Positions 1 to 8,274 of a stretch of 27,767 bases of DNA are shown here, piece by piece. The stretch's first letter is position 1; each line of letters opens with the position of its first letter. Location: the NCBI GenBank assembly GCA_937915485.1, contig CALGII010000220.1, positions 1-27,767 of the forward strand, read 5' to 3'. Below the pieces are notes generated by a model. It made no database searches. It had not been told where the DNA came from and worked only from the letters and a program-made list of their open reading frames with translations. This stretch comes from an uncultured Ignavibacteriota bacterium (GTDB lineage: Bacteria > Bacteroidota > Ignavibacteria > Tepidaquicellales > Tepidaquicellaceae). Both the position numbers and the translations under genes were made by a program.

Positions 1-1
1 A

Positions 2-619
2 AAAGAGAATTATCTTAATAACGAATCGCTCGACAGGATTAAGCAGAAAATCGAATGGTGCGATACGCTGTTGATAGGTCCCGGGATAGGTCGAAACAGC
101 GACACGCTTTCGCTTGCGCGAAATCTGGTAAAGAGCAGCGATAAGAACATAGTCGTTGACGCGGACGGTATATTCGCTTTCAGGGGATACACAGATTTTC
201 TTAAGAAAAAAGACAGGCGAATTATATTGACGCCTCATTTCGGCGAGTTCGCGAATTTGCTCGGTATTACAACGGAAGAATTAAAAAAAGATTTTTTCGA
301 ATTGTCGAAAAAATTCGCTTCGGATAACAATATTGTTCTTGTTTTAAAAAATTCGCCGACTGTAATAACCGACGGTGAAACATTTTTCATAAATTCAAGC
401 GGCAGGGAAAATCTTGCGACGATAGGCAGCGGAGATGTTTTATCCGGAATTATTGCTTCGCTGTATTCGCAGAGCGGCGATGCGTTAAGCAGCGCGATAT
501 CGGGGGCGTATCTTCACGGGCTGTGCGGGGACACGCTGTACGATGAATACGGAAGCAGCGGAACCATAGCGTCGGATTTAATCGATTTGATTCCGAAAAT
601 AAAATCAGAACTTGAATGA
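2..619 (+). CDS. nnrD: ADP-dependent NAD(P)H-hydrate dehydratase, C-terminal part
   Basis: The reading frame is already open at the left edge, so the gene begins outside the window. The family removes water from damaged NAD(P)HX in an ADP- or ATP-dependent reaction and has a ribokinase-like fold. Family motifs are visible in order: IGPGIGRNSDT, VVDADGI, ILTPHFGEFANLLG, VLKNSPTVIT and GSGDVLSGIIASL. The last carries the catalytic Asp and the anion hole. It may be the C-terminal half of a fused epimerase-dehydratase (NnrE-NnrD); the edge hides this. The stop codon overlaps the next start in ATGA, so the two genes are probably translated together. The family assignment is firm and the fusion state is open. 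Confidence 0.9.
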   Translation, partial: KENYLNNESLDRIKQKIEWCDTLLIGPGIGRNSDTLSLARNLVKSSDKNIVVDADGIFAFRGYTDFLKKKDRRIILTPHFGEFANLLGITTEELKKDFFELSKKFASDNNIVLVLKNSPTVITDGETFFINSSGRENLATIGSGDVLSGIIASLYSQSGDALSSAISGAYLHGLCGDTLYDEYGSSGTIASDLIDLIPKIKSELE

Positions 620-1020
620 CGCCGGTAAGGTTTTTAAAATATCACCTGCCGTTCTGGTTCTGGGCGGTTCTGATTTTCATTACGTCATCGATACCGGGAG
701 ACAAACTTCCTGATAAGACATTCGAGTTAAGCGATAAAGTGATTCATTTTTTCGTGTATCTGATACTATATGTAACGGCGTCGTATTCATTCTATAAACA
801 GAACAAGTTCGGTCTGATAAAGAAACATTTTTACTCGGCGGGTTTGATACTGGCGTTATTGTACGGAATTTCTGACGAATTCCATCAGTATTTTGTTCCC
901 AAGCGTTCGTGCGACTTATTGGATCTATTCGCTGACGCGGCCGGCGCGGCTGCCGGAATGCTTGTCGTGTATTTCACTTTTTATAAACGAAAAATTATTT
1001 GCAGTATTAAAAATGATTAA
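616..1020 (+). CDS. VanZ-like family integral membrane protein
   Basis: A 134-residue protein with about four hydrophobic segments (near residues 12-26, 43-60, 72-88 and 105-123). It has the VanZ-like hallmarks: SSIPGDKLPD after the first helix, SDKVIHFFVYLILY in the second, and ISDEFHQYFVPKRSCDLLDLFAD in the third loop, with the D/E-H-Q cluster typical of the family. VanZ was named for low-level teicoplanin resistance, but most members are uncharacterised and are not resistance genes. It sits between nnrD (ATGA overlap) and nuoN (8-base overlap). Nothing here suggests a specific substrate. Confidence 0.82.
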   Translation: MTPVRFLKYHLPFWFWAVLIFITSSIPGDKLPDKTFELSDKVIHFFVYLILYVTASYSFYKQNKFGLIKKHFYSAGLILALLYGISDEFHQYFVPKRSCDLLDLFADAAGAAAGMLVVYFTFYKRKIICSIKND

Positions 1021-2449
1021 AACAACAGAGCTGCTGTATATCATACCTATGCTGATAGTCGCATCGTCGGCAATAATCGCTTTGTTCGCAGGGATAATCT
1101 TCAGAAAGTCGAAGGTACCGGTTTACGCGTTTTCGCTTGCATCCGCGGCAGCATCGTTAATATCAGCGCTTTTCAATATAAGCAAGGACGTCATAATTTT
1201 TAATGAATTGCTTAGAATCAATCCGTTGAGCAGTGCATTTGCCATCACGGCAATTACAGGAATGGTGATCACTTTTCTCGCGTCTTACGATTATCTTGAC
1301 AGGTTAGGAATCAATTACGGAGAATATTACTCGCTTCTTCTTTTTGCTCTGCTGGGAATGCTTATAATGATATACGGTAACGACATGCTCGTCGTATTTT
1401 TAGGGCTGGAAACGATGTCTTTTTGTTTTTACATACTCGCGGGTATGATGCGTAACAGGATGAAGTCCAACGAGAGCGCGATGAAATATTTTCTCCTCGG
1501 AGCGTTCATGACGGGTTTTCTGCTTTACGGCGTTTCGCTGATTTACGGAGTTACCGGAAGCACGAACATAGGAAAGATATTCGCGTCATTCGCGAATTAC
1601 AAGAGCGCGGTTTTTCTGACAGGAATCAGTTTGTTCCTGATAGGTTTTTTCTTCAAGTTAGGAATTTTTCCATTTCAGATGTGGATACCCGACGTTTATG
1701 AAGGCGCGCCAACAGTCGTGTCGGGGATGATGGCGGCAGCGGGGAAGGTTTCAGCGGTTTGCGTGCTCGTCAATGTCTTTTCGTACATGAACTTCTCCGA
1801 ATACAGGCTGATGTTCGCCATACTCGCGACTTTAACCATGCTGTACGGAAACATCGCGGCGCTCACGCAGACAAACCTGAAAAGACTGCTTGCATATTCT
1901 TCGATTGCCAGCGCGGGATACATACTTGTCGGCTTCACGGCGATGGACGATTTCGCGTACAGGGGAATATCGTTCTATCTTCTCGCGTACGTGTTCATGC
2001 AATTGGGCGCATTCATAGTCGTATCGGCTTATGAAAAATCTACCGCTGACGGAAAGGATTTCGCGAACGTAACGTTTGATGATTACAAAGGACTCGCGAA
2101 GAAGAGTCCTTTCGCGGCGATTATGATGACAATCTTTCTGTTTTCGCTTGCCGGAATACCGCCTCTGGCGGGGTTCTGGGGCAAGTATTATCTTTTCTAC
2201 GCGGCGATAAAGCAGAATTTAATCTGGCTTTCAATCGTCGCGATTCTATTGAGCGTCGTATCGGTTTATTATTATCTGAAGGTAATCGTTTATATGTGGT
2301 TTCATGACGCGGTTGAAACAGAAGGCGAACCGCGCGTCATAATAAAGCCGCTCGTGACAGCGTCTCTGGTAATCTGTCTGCTGGGAACGCTTTTATTCGG
2401 ATTTTATCCGCAGTTGTTTTTCAGCGTATTCAGTTTTGTTATAAAATGA
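1013..2449 (+). CDS. nuoN: NADH-quinone oxidoreductase subunit N
   Basis: One of the three antiporter-like, proton-pumping membrane subunits of respiratory complex I. The ATG at 1013 is chosen, giving 478 residues, the usual family size. A longer frame opens earlier but would run through the VanZ coding sequence with non-homologous residues. The conserved charged positions are present: Glu133 in GLETMSFCFYIL, Lys215 in FFFKLGIFPFQMWIPDVYEG and Lys245 in GMMAAAGKVSAV. They match essential Glu and Lys residues of E. coli NuoN in place or within two positions. The quinone-side motif LLAYSSIASAGYILVG is also clear. No nuoL or nuoM lies next to it in the window, which is unusual because nuoN normally closes the nuo operon. 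The start overlaps the VanZ gene by 8 bases. Confidence 0.95.
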   Translation: MIKTTELLYIIPMLIVASSAIIALFAGIIFRKSKVPVYAFSLASAAASLISALFNISKDVIIFNELLRINPLSSAFAITAITGMVITFLASYDYLDRLGINYGEYYSLLLFALLGMLIMIYGNDMLVVFLGLETMSFCFYILAGMMRNRMKSNESAMKYFLLGAFMTGFLLYGVSLIYGVTGSTNIGKIFASFANYKSAVFLTGISLFLIGFFFKLGIFPFQMWIPDVYEGAPTVVSGMMAAAGKVSAVCVLVNVFSYMNFSEYRLMFAILATLTMLYGNIAALTQTNLKRLLAYSSIASAGYILVGFTAMDDFAYRGISFYLLAYVFMQLGAFIVVSAYEKSTADGKDFANVTFDDYKGLAKKSPFAAIMMTIFLFSLAGIPPLAGFWGKYYLFYAAIKQNLIWLSIVAILLSVVSVYYYLKVIVYMWFHDAVETEGEPRVIIKPLVTASLVICLLGTLLFGFYPQLFFSVFSFVIK

Positions 2450-2450
2450 A

Positions 2451-3305
2451 ATGATACTATTATTCATACTCAACATATTGCTGTCACAAACTGACAGTCT
2501 GCTTGTAAAATCGGGCGAAGCGGGTGATTTTACGAACGCGGTTTCGATGACATCGGACGGCAAGGGTATGATATACGTGCTTGATTCCGACGCGAACGAA
2601 ATCGTTAAACTTGACGGCAGCCTGAAAATCGAGAAAAGAGCTGGCAGGAAGGGCTGGAGCAACGGGGAGTTCGATTCACCCACATCAATCGACGGTTCGT
2701 CGGGACTTGACATATATGTTTCGGACGGAAGGAATTACAGGCTGCAGAGATTCGACCTGAATTTAGGATATGTAGGGACGATAATGACTGAATACGAGAC
2801 ATACCCAGAGAACCTGAAATTCAAGACGCCGGTATCATCGGTTTATGTAAATCCATACATTTACGTGATAGACGGAGAGAATAACAGGATTGTCGCGTAT
2901 CAAAGCCTGTATCAAAATACCGCTGTACCGGTTTTTTCGTTCGGCGGATTCCAGTCGGCTCAGAAGCCGCTCGTCAATCCGACAAAAATAATTAAAGACG
3001 GCTACAACAACATATACATACTTGACAGGAAGCAGAACGCGGTTTTAAAATACGACAACTTCGGCAATTACATAAGCATAATCGAAAGCCAAACTGTTTA
3101 TTCCATAGCGGTTTACAATAATTTATTATACATTCTTGACGGAAACAAACTGCTCGTATACGAGGCTAAGCGAAGCGGTTTCACGGAGAGTATACTCTTC
3201 GCGGAAAAAATCGAACCCGAAAAGATAAAGGATATATTAGTGCTTAATTCCGGGAAGTTTTATATTCTGGAGAAGAACAAAATATCCGAATATTCATTAA
3301 AATAA
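2451..3305 (+). CDS. Secreted NHL-repeat-like beta-propeller protein
   Basis: A 284-residue protein that begins with a short hydrophobic stretch (MILLFILNILLSQ), likely a signal peptide or anchor. At least six repeats of the form I-Y-V-x-D-x-x-x-x-x-x-I-x-x-(Y/F) are visible: IYVLDSDANEIVKLD, IYVSDGRNYRLQRFD, IYVIDGENNRIVAY, IYILDRKQNAVLKYD, LYILDGNKLLVYE and FYILEKNKISEYS. This fits a six-bladed propeller of the NHL type, usually a binding scaffold in the envelope. No catalytic residues can be assigned. It starts one base after the nuoN stop, so it is probably cotranscribed with nuoN, but a role in complex I is not implied. Confidence 0.75.
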   Translation: MILLFILNILLSQTDSLLVKSGEAGDFTNAVSMTSDGKGMIYVLDSDANEIVKLDGSLKIEKRAGRKGWSNGEFDSPTSIDGSSGLDIYVSDGRNYRLQRFDLNLGYVGTIMTEYETYPENLKFKTPVSSVYVNPYIYVIDGENNRIVAYQSLYQNTAVPVFSFGGFQSAQKPLVNPTKIIKDGYNNIYILDRKQNAVLKYDNFGNYISIIESQTVYSIAVYNNLLYILDGNKLLVYEAKRSGFTESILFAEKIEPEKIKDILVLNSGKFYILEKNKISEYSLK

Positions 3306-3319
3306 AAACAACAACAATT

Positions 3320-3727
3320 ATGGCGAGAGCATTAAACAAAGTTCTGTTAATCGGCTATCTCGGGAAGGATCCCGAGGTGAAATATACAGAAAAGGGGGAT
3401 GCGTACTGCAAGTTTTCGCTCGCGACTACGGAGACATTCAAGAACAGCGAGGGCAAGGAAATTGACAGGACGGAATGGCACTACATAACGGTATGGAGAA
3501 AACTTGCCGAGATATGCGGGCAATATCTGAAGAAAGGCAGCAGGATTTATATGGAAGGAAGGATACGAACATATGTCGACCCGAAGGACGCGACGAAGAA
3601 ATACACGGGCGTAGAGATGACGGAAATGATGATGCTTGATGCAAAGAGGGAGCAGAATTCAGGCGCTCATGAAACAACGGGGCAAATCAAGGAAGACTCC
3701 GGCTCGAACGACGATTTACCATTTTAG
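3320..3727 (+). CDS. ssb: Single-stranded DNA-binding protein
   Basis: A 135-residue protein with an N-terminal OB fold (about residues 1-110) that starts MARALNKVLLIGYLGKDPEV and contains TEWHYITVWRKLAEICGQYLKKGS, both hallmark SSB segments. The acidic C-terminal tip ends in DDLPF, the peptide that recruits replication and repair partners. The linker is short, so this is a small SSB. The leader before the ATG is AT-rich with no Shine-Dalgarno-like sequence, typical of Bacteroidota-related bacteria. It lies in a lipid and respiration gene directon rather than next to the ribosomal genes rpsF and rpsR, its common neighbours elsewhere. It may therefore be one of several ssb copies. Confidence 0.95.
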   Translation: MARALNKVLLIGYLGKDPEVKYTEKGDAYCKFSLATTETFKNSEGKEIDRTEWHYITVWRKLAEICGQYLKKGSRIYMEGRIRTYVDPKDATKKYTGVEMTEMMMLDAKREQNSGAHETTGQIKEDSGSNDDLPF

Positions 3728-3739
3728 CAATATCATATA

Positions 3740-4327
3740 ATGACGTTTCCGAACATATTGTCGGTGCTGAGAATAATTCTGTCACCGGTATTTATGATAT
3801 TATTCTTATCAGATGATATCATAAGCAGGCGAATATCGTTTGCAGTGTTTTTCGTAGCGGTGCTGACCGACTGGTATGACGGCTGGCATGCGAGGAAATA
3901 CAAATCGGTAACGAATTTCGGGATATTCATAGATCCTCTGGCGGATAAGATTCTCACTTCATTCGCGTTCGGGCTATTTACCGTGATGGGATTCATGCCC
4001 GTGTGGATGCTTGTAATAATAGTTCTGCGTGACATCATCGTGACGGTGATACGCTCATACGACGAATACAGGGGAATGACAATGAAAACGTCGTTCATCG
4101 CGAAGACGAAGACGTTCCTGCAGATGACTTACATATTCTTCATTCTAATGCTTTTCTTCATACTTACATACGATTTAGATTCCGCGGCGAGAGCTGGAAT
4201 TAACGATTTCATCTTTTCATCGGCAATAAATTATTTTCTACTTCTTGCGGTTACGTTAATCACTTTATATACAGGGATTGACTATCTTGTAAGGAAGCAA
4301 TACTTAAAAAAAGATGAGATTAATTAA
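3740..4327 (+). CDS. pgsA: CDP-diacylglycerol-glycerol-3-phosphate 3-phosphatidyltransferase
   Basis: A 195-residue integral membrane enzyme of the CDP-alcohol phosphatidyltransferase family. The full signature D-x2-D-G-x2-A-R-x8-G-x3-D-x3-D is intact: Asp44, Asp47, Gly48, Ala51-Arg52, Gly61, Asp65 and Asp69. These residues bind the metal and CDP-diacylglycerol. The start MTFPNILSVLRIILSP is typical of PgsA (x-P-N-x-L-x-x-x-R), and about five hydrophobic helices follow. It makes phosphatidylglycerol phosphate, the substrate of the next gene, pgpA, whose start overlaps it by 14 bases. The neighbour makes PgsA more likely than another CDP-alcohol transferase. Confidence 0.92.
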   Translation: MTFPNILSVLRIILSPVFMILFLSDDIISRRISFAVFFVAVLTDWYDGWHARKYKSVTNFGIFIDPLADKILTSFAFGLFTVMGFMPVWMLVIIVLRDIIVTVIRSYDEYRGMTMKTSFIAKTKTFLQMTYIFFILMLFFILTYDLDSAARAGINDFIFSSAINYFLLLAVTLITLYTGIDYLVRKQYLKKDEIN

Positions 4328-4829
4328 GAAGAAGAAAATAGTAAACGAAGACGTCAGGATAGATTTTTTCACCGTATTCATTTCAAGCGCCTGCTACACG
4401 GGATACGCGCCAGCGGCAAGCGGCACTTTCGGAAGCCTCTTCGGGTTGCTATTCGTATTAATACCCGGGTTCTACAATCCCGTGGTTATCGGAACGCTTA
4501 TTTTGATTTTCTTTTTCGCGGGAATAGTAACCTCGGAAAGGATGATGCAGCGTTATGGGGACGATCCGTCCGTAGTAGTGCTCGACGAGGTAGTTGGAAT
4601 GTGGACTACACTGCTCGTGATTAGCGCGTTCGGAATTGAGATTTCTTTCGCCTCCGCCGCGTTGTCATTCGCGGCTTTCAGGCTTTTCGACATATTCAAA
4701 ATATTCCCCGCGGGGTATTTCGACAGAATGAAGAGCGGGTTCGGAATAATGGCGGATGACGTTGCAGCGGGAGTTTACGGCGGGCTGCTGACATTTCTAT
4801 TAGTGAAACTTTATTATTTATATTTCTGA
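4314..4829 (+). CDS. pgpA: Phosphatidylglycerophosphatase A
   Basis: A 171-residue membrane phosphatase that removes the phosphate from phosphatidylglycerol phosphate, the product of the overlapping upstream pgsA. PgpA motifs are visible in order: TGYAPAASGTFGSL, VVLDEVVGMW, FRLFDIFKIFPAGYFD and GIMADDVAAGVYGG. The acidic clusters LDE and MADD are the presumed Mg2+-binding residues. Three to four hydrophobic helices are present. The start overlaps pgsA by 14 bases and the stop overlaps the cinA start (TGATG), so the three are probably cotranslated. Confidence 0.93.
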   Translation: MRLIKKKKIVNEDVRIDFFTVFISSACYTGYAPAASGTFGSLFGLLFVLIPGFYNPVVIGTLILIFFFAGIVTSERMMQRYGDDPSVVVLDEVVGMWTTLLVISAFGIEISFASAALSFAAFRLFDIFKIFPAGYFDRMKSGFGIMADDVAAGVYGGLLTFLLVKLYYLYF

Positions 4830-6082
4830 TGATAAATGCGAAGATAATATCGATAGGGGATGAACTTTTAATAGGGCAGGTTGTGAATACGAACTCTTCA
4901 TACATAAACGCGAAGTTGTATTCGAACGGATTCAATCCGGAAAGAGTAATAACCATAGGGGACAACGAGAAAGATTTACTTGCCGAACTCGAAGATTCGA
5001 TGAAAAATTTCAGGATAACAATTATAACCGGCGGGCTTGGTCCAACACACGACGACATAACAAAACCGATACTCGTGAAATACTTTAACGATGAACTGAT
5101 TTTGCGTGAGGATATTCTGGTATTCGTCAGGAATTTTTTTGCTAAAAGAAATCTGCCGATGCCGGAGACAAACGTAGGGCAGGCGATGGTGCCTTCGAAA
5201 TCGAAAGTAATCTGGAATCATAACGGAACCGCGCCGGGAATATGGATTGAAAGTGAAGACAGGGTTTTCATCGCAATGCCGGGTGTCCCGTTTGAAATGA
5301 AAGCAATGATTGAGAACGACGTAATCAGGATGCTGAAGGAAAAGTTCGCTTCGGAACTCGACTACGTTTTGAAGAGCAAGACACTTCTTACGACAGGCAT
5401 CGGCGAATCGCTGCTTTTCGAAAAAATCGGAGACATAGAGAGCATTATCGGAAATCACAAGATGGCATTCCTGCCATCGCCTCTTGGAGTAAGGCTGAGG
5501 ATTGACGTAACAGGAAGGAATGAAAGCGAAGCGGATAGTATAATAGCGGGCATTGAAGAAAAATTAAGGAACAAAATCGGAGAATTTATATTCGGAGTGA
5601 ACGATGAACTTCTCGAGGAGGTCGTAGGGACTCTGTTAAGGGAGAAGGGAATGACTCTTTCAACTGCTGAATCTTGCACGGGCGGTCTTCTTTCGGGAAG
5701 AATAACCGATATTGCCGGAAGTTCGGATTATTATGCTGGAGGTGTTTGCGCATATTCAAATGAAGTGAAGTCGGGATTTCTGGGAGTAAGGGAAAAAACA
5801 CTTGAAGAGCACGGAGCCGTAAGCGAAGAAACAGCGAAAGAAATGGCGGAAGGAATAAGAAAGAAATTCGGAACAAGCGCGGGGATTTCGGTAACCGGAA
5901 TAGCAGGACCCGGAGGGGGCACCGAGTCAAAGCCCGTCGGGCTTACATATATCGGATACAGCGATGAAAGCAAGTGCTACGCGCTGAAATTCAATTTCGG
6001 CGATAACAGAGAAAGGAACAGAATACGGGCTGTTCAGGCCTGTCTAAACATATTAAGGAAAGAACTTAACAGTTCATACTAA
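4829..6082 (+). CDS. cinA: CinA-family protein: nucleotide pyrophosphatase/NMN amidohydrolase
   Basis: A 417-residue two-domain protein of normal family length. The N-terminal molybdopterin-binding-like domain (about residues 1-170) shows ISIGDELLIGQVVNTNS, ITGGLGPTHDDITKP and MPGVPFEMKAMIEN. In characterised homologues this domain hydrolyses ADP-ribose. The C-terminal domain (from about residue 255) shows STAESCTGGLLSGRITDIAG, YSNEVKSGFLGV and SVTGIAGPGGG, the PncC-type nicotinamide mononucleotide deamidase. The protein is thought to recycle NAD by-products, which fits loosely with the NAD(P)HX repair gene at the head of the directon. It is the last gene of the left + strand run and converges with mntH after a 16-base gap. 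Confidence 0.94.
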   Translation: MINAKIISIGDELLIGQVVNTNSSYINAKLYSNGFNPERVITIGDNEKDLLAELEDSMKNFRITIITGGLGPTHDDITKPILVKYFNDELILREDILVFVRNFFAKRNLPMPETNVGQAMVPSKSKVIWNHNGTAPGIWIESEDRVFIAMPGVPFEMKAMIENDVIRMLKEKFASELDYVLKSKTLLTTGIGESLLFEKIGDIESIIGNHKMAFLPSPLGVRLRIDVTGRNESEADSIIAGIEEKLRNKIGEFIFGVNDELLEEVVGTLLREKGMTLSTAESCTGGLLSGRITDIAGSSDYYAGGVCAYSNEVKSGFLGVREKTLEEHGAVSEETAKEMAEGIRKKFGTSAGISVTGIAGPGGGTESKPVGLTYIGYSDESKCYALKFNFGDNRERNRIRAVQACLNILRKELNSSY

Positions 6083-6098
6083 TCTCTGAAGAATATAA

Positions 6099-7433
6099 TC
6101 ACCCAAACCATTCTCTGAATGTTTCAAAGAGAAGGTAACCGTTGAAAAGCATAATTAGCAACGAAATTGAGTATGAAGTTACAACCAGCCATTTCCTGTT
6201 CGCGAATCCTCCCATAAGTTTTCTGCTGTTCGTGAAAGTAACCAGCGGAAAAACGGCAAAACTCAATTGAAGAGAAAGTATAACCTGACTTAGAATAAGA
6301 AGTTTGGCTGTGCCGTTCTCTCCGAAGAGTATAGTAACGAAGAAAGCCGGAACAATCGCAATCATTCTTGTTATGAGCCTGCGGAGCCAGGGCTTGAGCC
6401 GCAGGTTGAGGAATCCCTCCATGATTATCTGTCCTGCCATAGTACCCGTCAGAGTGGAGTTCTGCCCGGAAGCGAGAAGTGCTACGGCAAAGACCGTGCT
6501 TGCGAGTGACGCGCCGAGCAAAGGCGAAAGAAGTTTGTACGCGTCGGTAATATCGGCTATATCATTATAGCCCGACCTATGAAACACGGAAGCCGACACT
6601 ATCAGAATCGCGGCATTTATAAAGAATGCGAGAAACAGAGCCGTGTTGGAATCGACAGTCGAGAACTTCACCGCTTCTTTTTTTTCTTTTTCAGAAGGGC
6701 CGATTTTTCTGGTCTGAACGATGCTCGAATGAAGATAAAGATTATGCGGCATCACAGTCGCGCCGAGTATTCCAATCGCGATATACAGCATTTCCGGGTT
6801 AGAGATTATCTCAGGTGAGGGTATCAGTCCCGACAGTATGCCCGAAATTTCCGGACGCGAAAGAAATATTTCAAATCCGAAACAAAAGAGAATTACGACA
6901 ATCAGTGAAGCGACGATTGACTCGATATACCTGAATCCCTTGTGCTGGAAGAACAGTATCAGCAAAACGTCAAGGCTCGTTATGAGGACGCCGGCTGCGA
7001 GGGGAATGCCGAAAAGGAGGTTCAGGGCAATCGCGGAGCCGATTACCTCCGCGAGGTCGCAGGCGGCAATTGCTATTTCCGCGAGAATCCACAGAACGAA
7101 TGAAACGGGTTTCGAATAGTTATCCCTGCAGGACTGCGCGAGGTCTCTTCCCGTCACGATGCCGAGTTTAAGTGAAAGATGCTGGAGTATCATCGCGAAA
7201 ATATTGGAAATGAAAATTACCGATAAGAGCGTATAACCGAATTTAGAGCCGCCGGCAAGGTCCGTAGCCCAGTTCCCCGGATCCATATATCCGACTGCGA
7301 CAAGAGCGCCGGGACCGGAAAAGGCGAAAAGTTTTTTTAAGAATCCCGCTGTTGCAGGAATATTAACAGAGGAATGGACTTCCGACAGAGACCTGGTCAG
7401 ATCTTCCTTCCTCCTTCCAGAATATTCAAACAT
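6099..7433 (-). CDS. mntH: Nramp-family divalent metal (manganese) transporter
   Basis: A 444-residue membrane protein with about 11 helices, which imports Mn2+ (and often Fe2+) together with protons. The metal site is intact: Asp51 and Asn54 in TM1 (GYMDPGNWATD) and Met228 with His230 in TM6 (LGATVMPHNLYLH). The TM6 segment also carries the family Ala before the MPH motif. The DPGNWATD variant and the LAGGSKFGY continuation are typical of Bacteroidota-type Nramp proteins. It lies 62 bases downstream of mntR on the same strand, so it is likely cotranscribed and repressed by MntR when Mn is plentiful. Mn as the physiological substrate is inferred from the regulator. Confidence 0.93.
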   Translation of the reverse strand: MFEYSGRRKEDLTRSLSEVHSSVNIPATAGFLKKLFAFSGPGALVAVGYMDPGNWATDLAGGSKFGYTLLSVIFISNIFAMILQHLSLKLGIVTGRDLAQSCRDNYSKPVSFVLWILAEIAIAACDLAEVIGSAIALNLLFGIPLAAGVLITSLDVLLILFFQHKGFRYIESIVASLIVVILFCFGFEIFLSRPEISGILSGLIPSPEIISNPEMLYIAIGILGATVMPHNLYLHSSIVQTRKIGPSEKEKKEAVKFSTVDSNTALFLAFFINAAILIVSASVFHRSGYNDIADITDAYKLLSPLLGASLASTVFAVALLASGQNSTLTGTMAGQIIMEGFLNLRLKPWLRRLITRMIAIVPAFFVTILFGENGTAKLLILSQVILSLQLSFAVFPLVTFTNSRKLMGGFANRKWLVVTSYSISLLIMLFNGYLLFETFREWFG

Positions 7434-7495
7434 GTTGTTTTATTTTTATTGATGAAACTCCTTTGAAAAAAGACGTAGCGAAACCGGAGAGCGCA

Positions 7496-8146
7496 TTACT
7501 TCGCAGTTACGCGAATGCTGTCCGAAATAGTTTTGCTCAGCAGATATTTTTTCCTCTCAAACTTGATTATTACAGATTTATCAACCTCAAGCATATCGTG
7601 TATTCTAAAACCGGAGCCAATTTTGATACCTATGCCTTTCAGATATTTAAGTATCTCCCTGGATTTGTCGTCGACGGACGAGACTACATAATTTCTTCCA
7701 ATGACCGTATCCGAGAGAACCAGAGATTTAGCGTTCGGAATCCTGCCTTTGCCGTCGGGTATGGGATGGCCGTGCGGGTCGAATTTCGGAAAATCAAGCA
7801 CGCTCTCGAGCCTGTCTATAAATTTATCGCTGACGAAATGCTCGAGAGTTTCCGCTTCCTGATGAATTTCATCCCATTCGAAATTAAGCACTTTCAGCAA
7901 GAAATATTCGAGAAGCCTGTGCTTGCGAATAAGCGACACTGCAATTTTCTCGCCTTCGCCGGTCAGCAAAAATCCGTGATAAGGCTTATTTCTCAGGTAA
8001 CCAGCGGCAGTAAGTTTTTTCACCATTTCGCTTACAGAAGGCATCGTTATATCCATTTTTTGGGCAAGCACCGCAGTCCCGACGCGGCGTTTGGAATCCT
8101 GCAGCGTATATATGTGTTTAATGTAATCCTCAATCGATGTTTTCAT
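7496..8146 (-). CDS. mntR: DtxR/MntR-family manganese-responsive repressor
   Basis: A 216-residue metalloregulator. It has an N-terminal winged helix-turn-helix (about 1-65, with VSEMVKKLTAAGYL), a dimerisation and metal-binding domain (about 66-140), and a C-terminal SH3-like FeoA domain (about 145-216). Candidate ligands are Asp7, His76, Glu99, Glu102 and His103 (EAETLEHFVSD). Glu stands where iron-sensing DtxR has Cys, so the metal set resembles Bacillus MntR and argues for Mn2+. The extra C-terminal domain is a DtxR feature absent from short MntR proteins. The gene precedes mntH, and its leader contains a TTAGG-N4-CCTAA inverted repeat. It could also sense Fe2+. Confidence 0.9.
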   Translation of the reverse strand: MKTSIEDYIKHIYTLQDSKRRVGTAVLAQKMDITMPSVSEMVKKLTAAGYLRNKPYHGFLLTGEGEKIAVSLIRKHRLLEYFLLKVLNFEWDEIHQEAETLEHFVSDKFIDRLESVLDFPKFDPHGHPIPDGKGRIPNAKSLVLSDTVIGRNYVVSSVDDKSREILKYLKGIGIKIGSGFRIHDMLEVDKSVIIKFERKKYLLSKTISDSIRVTAK

Positions 8147-8171
8147 AATATTAGGTAATATTAAATATAAA

Positions 8172-8187
8172 ATTAGGCAAACCTAAT
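8172..8187. promoter_or_regulatory. Probable MntR/DtxR-type operator in the mntR leader
   Basis: The 16 bases form an inverted repeat with six-base arms ATTAGG and CCTAAT around CAAA. The core TTAGG-N4-CCTAA matches the well-known DtxR/IdeR operator pattern. It lies 25 bases before the mntR start codon, where bound repressor would block transcription of mntR and mntH. An additional half-site TTAGG lies at 8151-8155, just before the start codon. Repression by MntR itself is inferred. Confidence 0.65.
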
Positions 8188-8211
8188 AAATGATATAACG
8201 AGTACGAATAG

Positions 8212-8245
8212 AAAAAAGTTCTGGGACAAGCGCTTCTTCAGGAAC
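8212..8245 (-). terminator. Possible Rho-independent terminator after the TrmH-family gene
   Basis: Read on the - strand, the arms GTTCCTG (8239-8245) and CAGAAC (8218-8223) can pair with one bulged base, and six T follow immediately (8212-8217). The position, 30 bases past the methyltransferase stop and before the mntR operator, is right for separating the two transcripts. The stem is short and the loop long, so the call is tentative. Otherwise this 128-base gap holds only the mntR promoter/operator region. Confidence 0.35.
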
Positions 8246-8274
8246 GGTTATGGAACAGGAGCGGTGACATCGGA

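Noticed and set aside
893..1012. Extended N terminus for nuoN
   Set aside because: The extension runs through the VanZ-like gene in another frame, and the ATG at 1013 gives the usual length and residue numbering.
6111..6133. Inverted repeat TTCTCT...AGAGAA near the cinA/mntH junction as a terminator
   Set aside because: It lies inside the mntH coding end and no T run follows on either strand.
7463..8158. A 231-codon + strand open frame opposite mntR
   Set aside because: Antisense to mntR, which shows clear family motifs and metal ligands; the + strand frame does not resemble a protein family.
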